Assembly (NCBI GenBank): GCA_046726215.1
Contig: JBKPAA010000022.1
Location: 1 to 64,000 of the forward strand
Length of the DNA: 64,000 nt
Source: DASQUK01 sp046726215
GTDB taxonomy: Bacteria; Actinomycetota; Acidimicrobiia; Acidimicrobiales; VFJN01
Reading direction: 5' to 3'
In this document: positions 61,534-64,000 of the stretch, one piece after another
How the letters are laid out: each line of letters starts with the position of its first letter
Position numbering within the stretch: position 1 is the stretch's first letter
The notes under the pieces: model-generated
What the model was told of the DNA's origin: nothing
What the model saw: only the letters and a program-made list of their open reading frames with translations
The model's database searches: none
Made by a program: the position numbers and the translations under genes

Positions 61534-62511
61534 GTGAAAGTCCTCATCTGCGGCGCCGGCGCGGTGGGCGCTCGCGCCGCCCGTCATCTGATCGCCGAGG
61601 GTGACACCGACGTGGTGCTGATCGCCGACGCCGATCCGAAGCGGCGCTCGGCGGTCGTGACGTCCCTGGGGCCACGCGCCAGCGCCGTCGACGAGGTCGA
61701 GCCGGCGGCCGCGGATTTGATCGTCGTCGCCGCCCCGGCGACGCGCCATGTCGAGGTGGCCAGGCGGGCGGTCACGGCCGGCAAGCACGTGGTGTCGGTC
61801 GCCGACAGCGTCGCGGCGGTGGAGGGGCTACTCGACCTGCACGCCGAGGCCAGGGAGCGCGGGGTCGTCGTGGCCGTGGGGGCGGGATTCGGGCCCGGGC
61901 TGTCGTGCGTGCTGGCCCGTCACGCCAGCGACGGCTTCGACCACGTCGACGAGGTGCACATCGCCCACCACGGAACCGGGGGGCCAGCGTGCGCCCGGCA
62001 GCATCACGCCGCGCTGCGGGGGGTGGGCCTCGACTGGCGGGACCACGCATGGCGCCGCCGTCCGCCGGGCTCCGGGCGCGAGCTGTCGTTCTTCCCCGAC
62101 CCGATCGGTGGCGCGGACTGCTATCGCGCCGGGCTGCCCGATGCCCTGTTGCTCGTGCCGGCGTTCCCCGGGGTCGGCCGGGTGACGGCGCGCCTGGCCG
62201 CGACGCGCCGCGACCGCCTGACGGCGGGGCTGCCGATGTTGCGCCGCCCCCACGCCGAGGGCCGCATCGGCGGCCTGCGGGTCGAGGTGCGCGGGCGTCG
62301 CGGCCGGGTTCGCGACACCGTGGTCCTGGGCGCCGTCGACCGCCCGGCCGTCGCCGCAGGCACCGTCGCGGCGGTGACCGCCCGATGGATCTCCGCGGGG
62401 CGCACGCTCACCACGGGCGCAGCCGGCTTGGCGTCGTTGGTCGAGCCCCTGCCGTTCCTGCACGAGCTGTCGCGGGCCGGGGTGCGCGCCGCGGTGTTCG
62501 AAGGATCGTGA
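61534..62511 (+). CDS. NAD(P)-binding saccharopine dehydrogenase/Gfo-Idh-like protein
   Basis: The product begins MKVLICGAGAVGARAARHLI, a Rossmann fold, with DLIVVAAPATRHVEVARRAVTAGKHVVSVADS characteristic of saccharopine dehydrogenase-like and Gfo/Idh-type proteins. The later region (~110-320) fits a SacchrpDH C-terminal-like domain but lacks clear catalytic residues known to me. Substrate unknown. The GTG at 61534 is preferred over an in-frame TTG four codons upstream. Confidence 0.72.
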   Translation: MKVLICGAGAVGARAARHLIAEGDTDVVLIADADPKRRSAVVTSLGPRASAVDEVEPAAADLIVVAAPATRHVEVARRAVTAGKHVVSVADSVAAVEGLLDLHAEARERGVVVAVGAGFGPGLSCVLARHASDGFDHVDEVHIAHHGTGGPACARQHHAALRGVGLDWRDHAWRRRPPGSGRELSFFPDPIGGADCYRAGLPDALLLVPAFPGVGRVTARLAATRRDRLTAGLPMLRRPHAEGRIGGLRVEVRGRRGRVRDTVVLGAVDRPAVAAGTVAAVTARWISAGRTLTTGAAGLASLVEPLPFLHELSRAGVRAAVFEGS

Positions 62512-62520
62512 GCTCGCCTA

Positions 62521-62681
62521 GTGGACCCTCGCGGAAGTCATCGTGGCGTCTCGCCGGCCAGATTCGCCGCTGGACTGCGTCCTCGTCGTCGCCGCAGCTA
62601 TGGCTGCGCCTTCCTCCTGCGTCCTTGCCAGCGATGAATCTGCCTCGGCGATACATCCACGGAACTTCCGCGAGCGTCCAC
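62521..62681. mobile_element. MITE-like fold-back element
   Basis: Left end GTGGACCCTCGCGGAAGT (62521-62538) and right end 62664-62681 are inverted copies with one mismatch in 18 bp. Both ends are flanked by TA (62519-62520 and 62682-62683), the target duplication of IS630/Tc1-mariner elements. The inner sequence is also self-complementary along most of its length, so the whole 161 bp folds on itself. It has no coding capacity and fills the gap between two genes. Confidence 0.55.
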
Positions 62682-62715
62682 TAGGGCCGCCGGCAGGGTT
62701 CGAGTCGCGGACCGG

Positions 62716-63459
62716 TCAGATCTTAACCACTGCCCGCCACCTATCGAGCAGGGCGGCGTCCCCGAACACCTCGCACCGGTCGGCCGGCACCCGGTTCCAC
62801 AGCAGCAGCACCAGATCCGACGCCGTGCCGCGCACGGCCACGTCACCTTTGGCGTGCGTGTGGTCGACGGCCGGTCCCTCGGTCCCGAGCGTGACGAGCC
62901 ATTCGCCCTCGCCCGCTCCGCCCTCGGCGACATCGGTGGCGTGGAGGTGCATGGTCTTGACCTCATTCTCGATCCCGAGTCCCTCCGTTCCCCGCAACGG
63001 GAGGATCACCTCGAACATCTCGTCCACGGCGTCGAGCGCCAGGTCGGTGCCGATCGGCCGGCCCTCGCCGACGGCGGCCTGGGCGTCCCAGCGGTGCAGT
63101 GCAGTCTCGATGGCCATGCGCCGCGGCCAGAAGATCGGTGGTTGGTCGCCAGCCCAGGTCTTCACGGTCGTCCCGGGGTCGCCGTCGTCGGCCTCCTCCA
63201 ACGTGGCGAGCAGCTCCGCCAGGCCGGCCCGGGTCCATTCGATCACGGCGTCACCCTCGGCCGGCCGGGGAACCTCCCGGGAGCTGTCGCCCACCACCCA
63301 GCCCGCGGTCCACCGGTAGGCGCGGCCGACATGCCCGACCAGGCGTTTCAACGTCCACCCCGGACATGTGGTCACGTCGGCGTCGAGATGCCCGGGGGCG
63401 GCGGCCAGGAGATCGGCGGCGTCGCCGCGGATGGAGTCGAGGTAGGAGAGGCGGTCCAT
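62716..63459 (-). CDS. maleylpyruvate isomerase-family, mycothiol-dependent enzyme-like protein
   Basis: The 247-residue protein has a DinB-like helical N-domain with VTTCPGWTLKRLVGHVGRAYRW, whose His is a metal ligand, and a C-terminal SCP2-like part with DVAVRGTASDLVLLLWNRVPAD. This plan is the actinobacterial TIGR03083 group, many of which use mycothiol. Substrate unknown. ATG 63459 begins MDRLSYLDSIRGD. Divergent from corA. Confidence 0.83.
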   Translation of the reverse strand: MDRLSYLDSIRGDAADLLAAAPGHLDADVTTCPGWTLKRLVGHVGRAYRWTAGWVVGDSSREVPRPAEGDAVIEWTRAGLAELLATLEEADDGDPGTTVKTWAGDQPPIFWPRRMAIETALHRWDAQAAVGEGRPIGTDLALDAVDEMFEVILPLRGTEGLGIENEVKTMHLHATDVAEGGAGEGEWLVTLGTEGPAVDHTHAKGDVAVRGTASDLVLLLWNRVPADRCEVFGDAALLDRWRAVVKI

Positions 63460-63487
63460 CCACCCATCTTGCGCCAGAATCACGGTC

Positions 63488-64000
63488 GTGATCGTCGATT
63501 GCGCGGTTTACAGCCAGGGTGTGCGCCGACCCGGCAAGCTCGACCTGGCCGACGCACTCGAGGCCGGCCGCAGCAGCGACGACAGCTTCGCGTGGATCGG
63601 CCTGTACGAGCCGACGGAGGACGAGTTCGACCAGGTCTCGCGGGAATTCAAGCTGCATCCGCTGGCGGTGGAGGACGCGGTCCACGCCCACCAGCGACCC
63701 AAGCTCGAGCGCTACGGCGACTGCGTGTTCTTCGTTGTCAAGACGGCGCGCTATGACGACGTGGCGGAGGCCATCGAGTTCGCAGAGATCCAGCTGTTCG
63801 CCGGCGACGGGTTCATCGTCACGGTTCGCCACGGTGAAGCCAGCCCCTTGTCGTCGGTGCGACAGGAGCTCGAATCGGATCCGGAGCGGCTGGCCCTCGG
63901 GCCTATCGCTGTCGTCCACGGCATCGTCGACCGAATCGTCGACGACTACCAGCCCGTGCTCGACGGCCTCGACAACGACATCGCCGAGATCGAGGCCGAG
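63488..64000 (+). CDS. corA: CorA-family magnesium/cobalt transporter, N-terminal part (cut by window end)
   Basis: The frame is open to the window edge (171 codons). FAWIGLYEPTEDEFDQVSREFKLHPLAVEDAVHAHQRPKLERYGDCVFFVVKTARY and the later ELESDPERLALGPIAVVHGIVDRIVDDYQPVLDGLDNDIAEIE are the CorA cytoplasmic domain and the start of its long helix. The membrane part with the GMN motif lies outside the window. GTG start at 63488. Confidence 0.88.
   Translation, partial: MIVDCAVYSQGVRRPGKLDLADALEAGRSSDDSFAWIGLYEPTEDEFDQVSREFKLHPLAVEDAVHAHQRPKLERYGDCVFFVVKTARYDDVAEAIEFAEIQLFAGDGFIVTVRHGEASPLSSVRQELESDPERLALGPIAVVHGIVDRIVDDYQPVLDGLDNDIAEIEAE

Overview
The window is high-GC DNA with many GTG starts and tightly packed, often overlapping genes. 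Its gene order is that of an actinobacterial chromosome around the replication origin. Two blocks match, in content and order, blocks I recall from Mycobacterium tuberculosis. One is ino1 - PadR regulator - DUF5318 - ponA ... rpsF - ssb - rpsR - rplI - dnaB (24.0-14.1 kb, mostly minus strand). The other is cca/pcnA ... DUF6049 ... sigM - anti-sigma - trxB - trxA - parB - parA - rsmG - jag - yidC - yidD - rnpA/rpmH | dnaA - oriC - dnaN - recF - DUF721 - gyrB - gyrA - ... DUF3566 - tRNA-Ile (31.5-60.3 kb). The overall style suggests a deep-branching actinobacterium, perhaps of the Acidimicrobiia; that placement is inference.

Layout. 0-6.7 kb holds accessory metabolic genes: a P450 fragment cut by the window edge, a PQQ-type sugar dehydrogenase lipoprotein, a metallo-beta-lactamase/Rieske fusion, a RibD-like reductase, a small membrane methyltransferase and an XRE regulator divergent from a SnoaL-like gene. 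6.8-14.0 kb holds cell-wall and modification genes: a MurA with Asp in place of the catalytic Cys, a RimB-RimK-AspA/AstE operon whose last gene carries two apparent frameshifts, a class B PBP, and a quinone oxidoreductase behind a SoxR/MerR-type promoter. 14.1-18.7 kb holds dnaB (with an intein in its P-loop) and the rpsF-ssb-rpsR-rplI operon. 18.8-25.8 kb holds a DUF192 lipoprotein, panB, the class A PBP, DUF5318 and PadR-ino1. 26.2-31.5 kb holds an ECF sigma/RskA-type anti-sigma pair, a diiron protein, a GAF/PP2C phosphatase and a methyltransferase. 31.5-41.5 kb holds cca, a histone deacetylase-like enzyme, a GNAT enzyme, DUF6049, DegV, an active Ser/Thr kinase, and the SigM pair. 41.6-60.3 kb is the origin core.

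Origin logic. Transcription diverges from the rpmH-dnaA intergenic region: rnpA, rpmH, yidD, yidC, jag, rsmG, parA and parB run left, while dnaA, dnaN, recF, gyrB and gyrA run right. DnaA boxes lie upstream of dnaA. The dnaA-dnaN gap has two adjacent boxes, a short GC stretch and a TAC/AAC trinucleotide series that looks like a basal unwinding element. Four perfect parS palindromes lie between rsmG and parA, so ParA/ParB and their target sites are packed together.

Most notable observations: rpmH appears to lie wholly inside an N-terminally extended rnpA, in another frame, with tandem Shine-Dalgarno/GTG pairs, an arrangement otherwise described for Thermus; the DnaB intein has both LAGLIDADG motifs visibly destroyed; a 161-bp TA-flanked fold-back element resembles a MITE; ribosomal protein S18 has an ~80-residue tail with ten GDR repeats; RimK is present although the local S6 lacks a Glu-Glu C-terminus; and murJ is missing from its usual place while an active kinase with a discoidin-like ectodomain sits there. 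I found no CRISPR array, prophage or autonomous insertion sequence.
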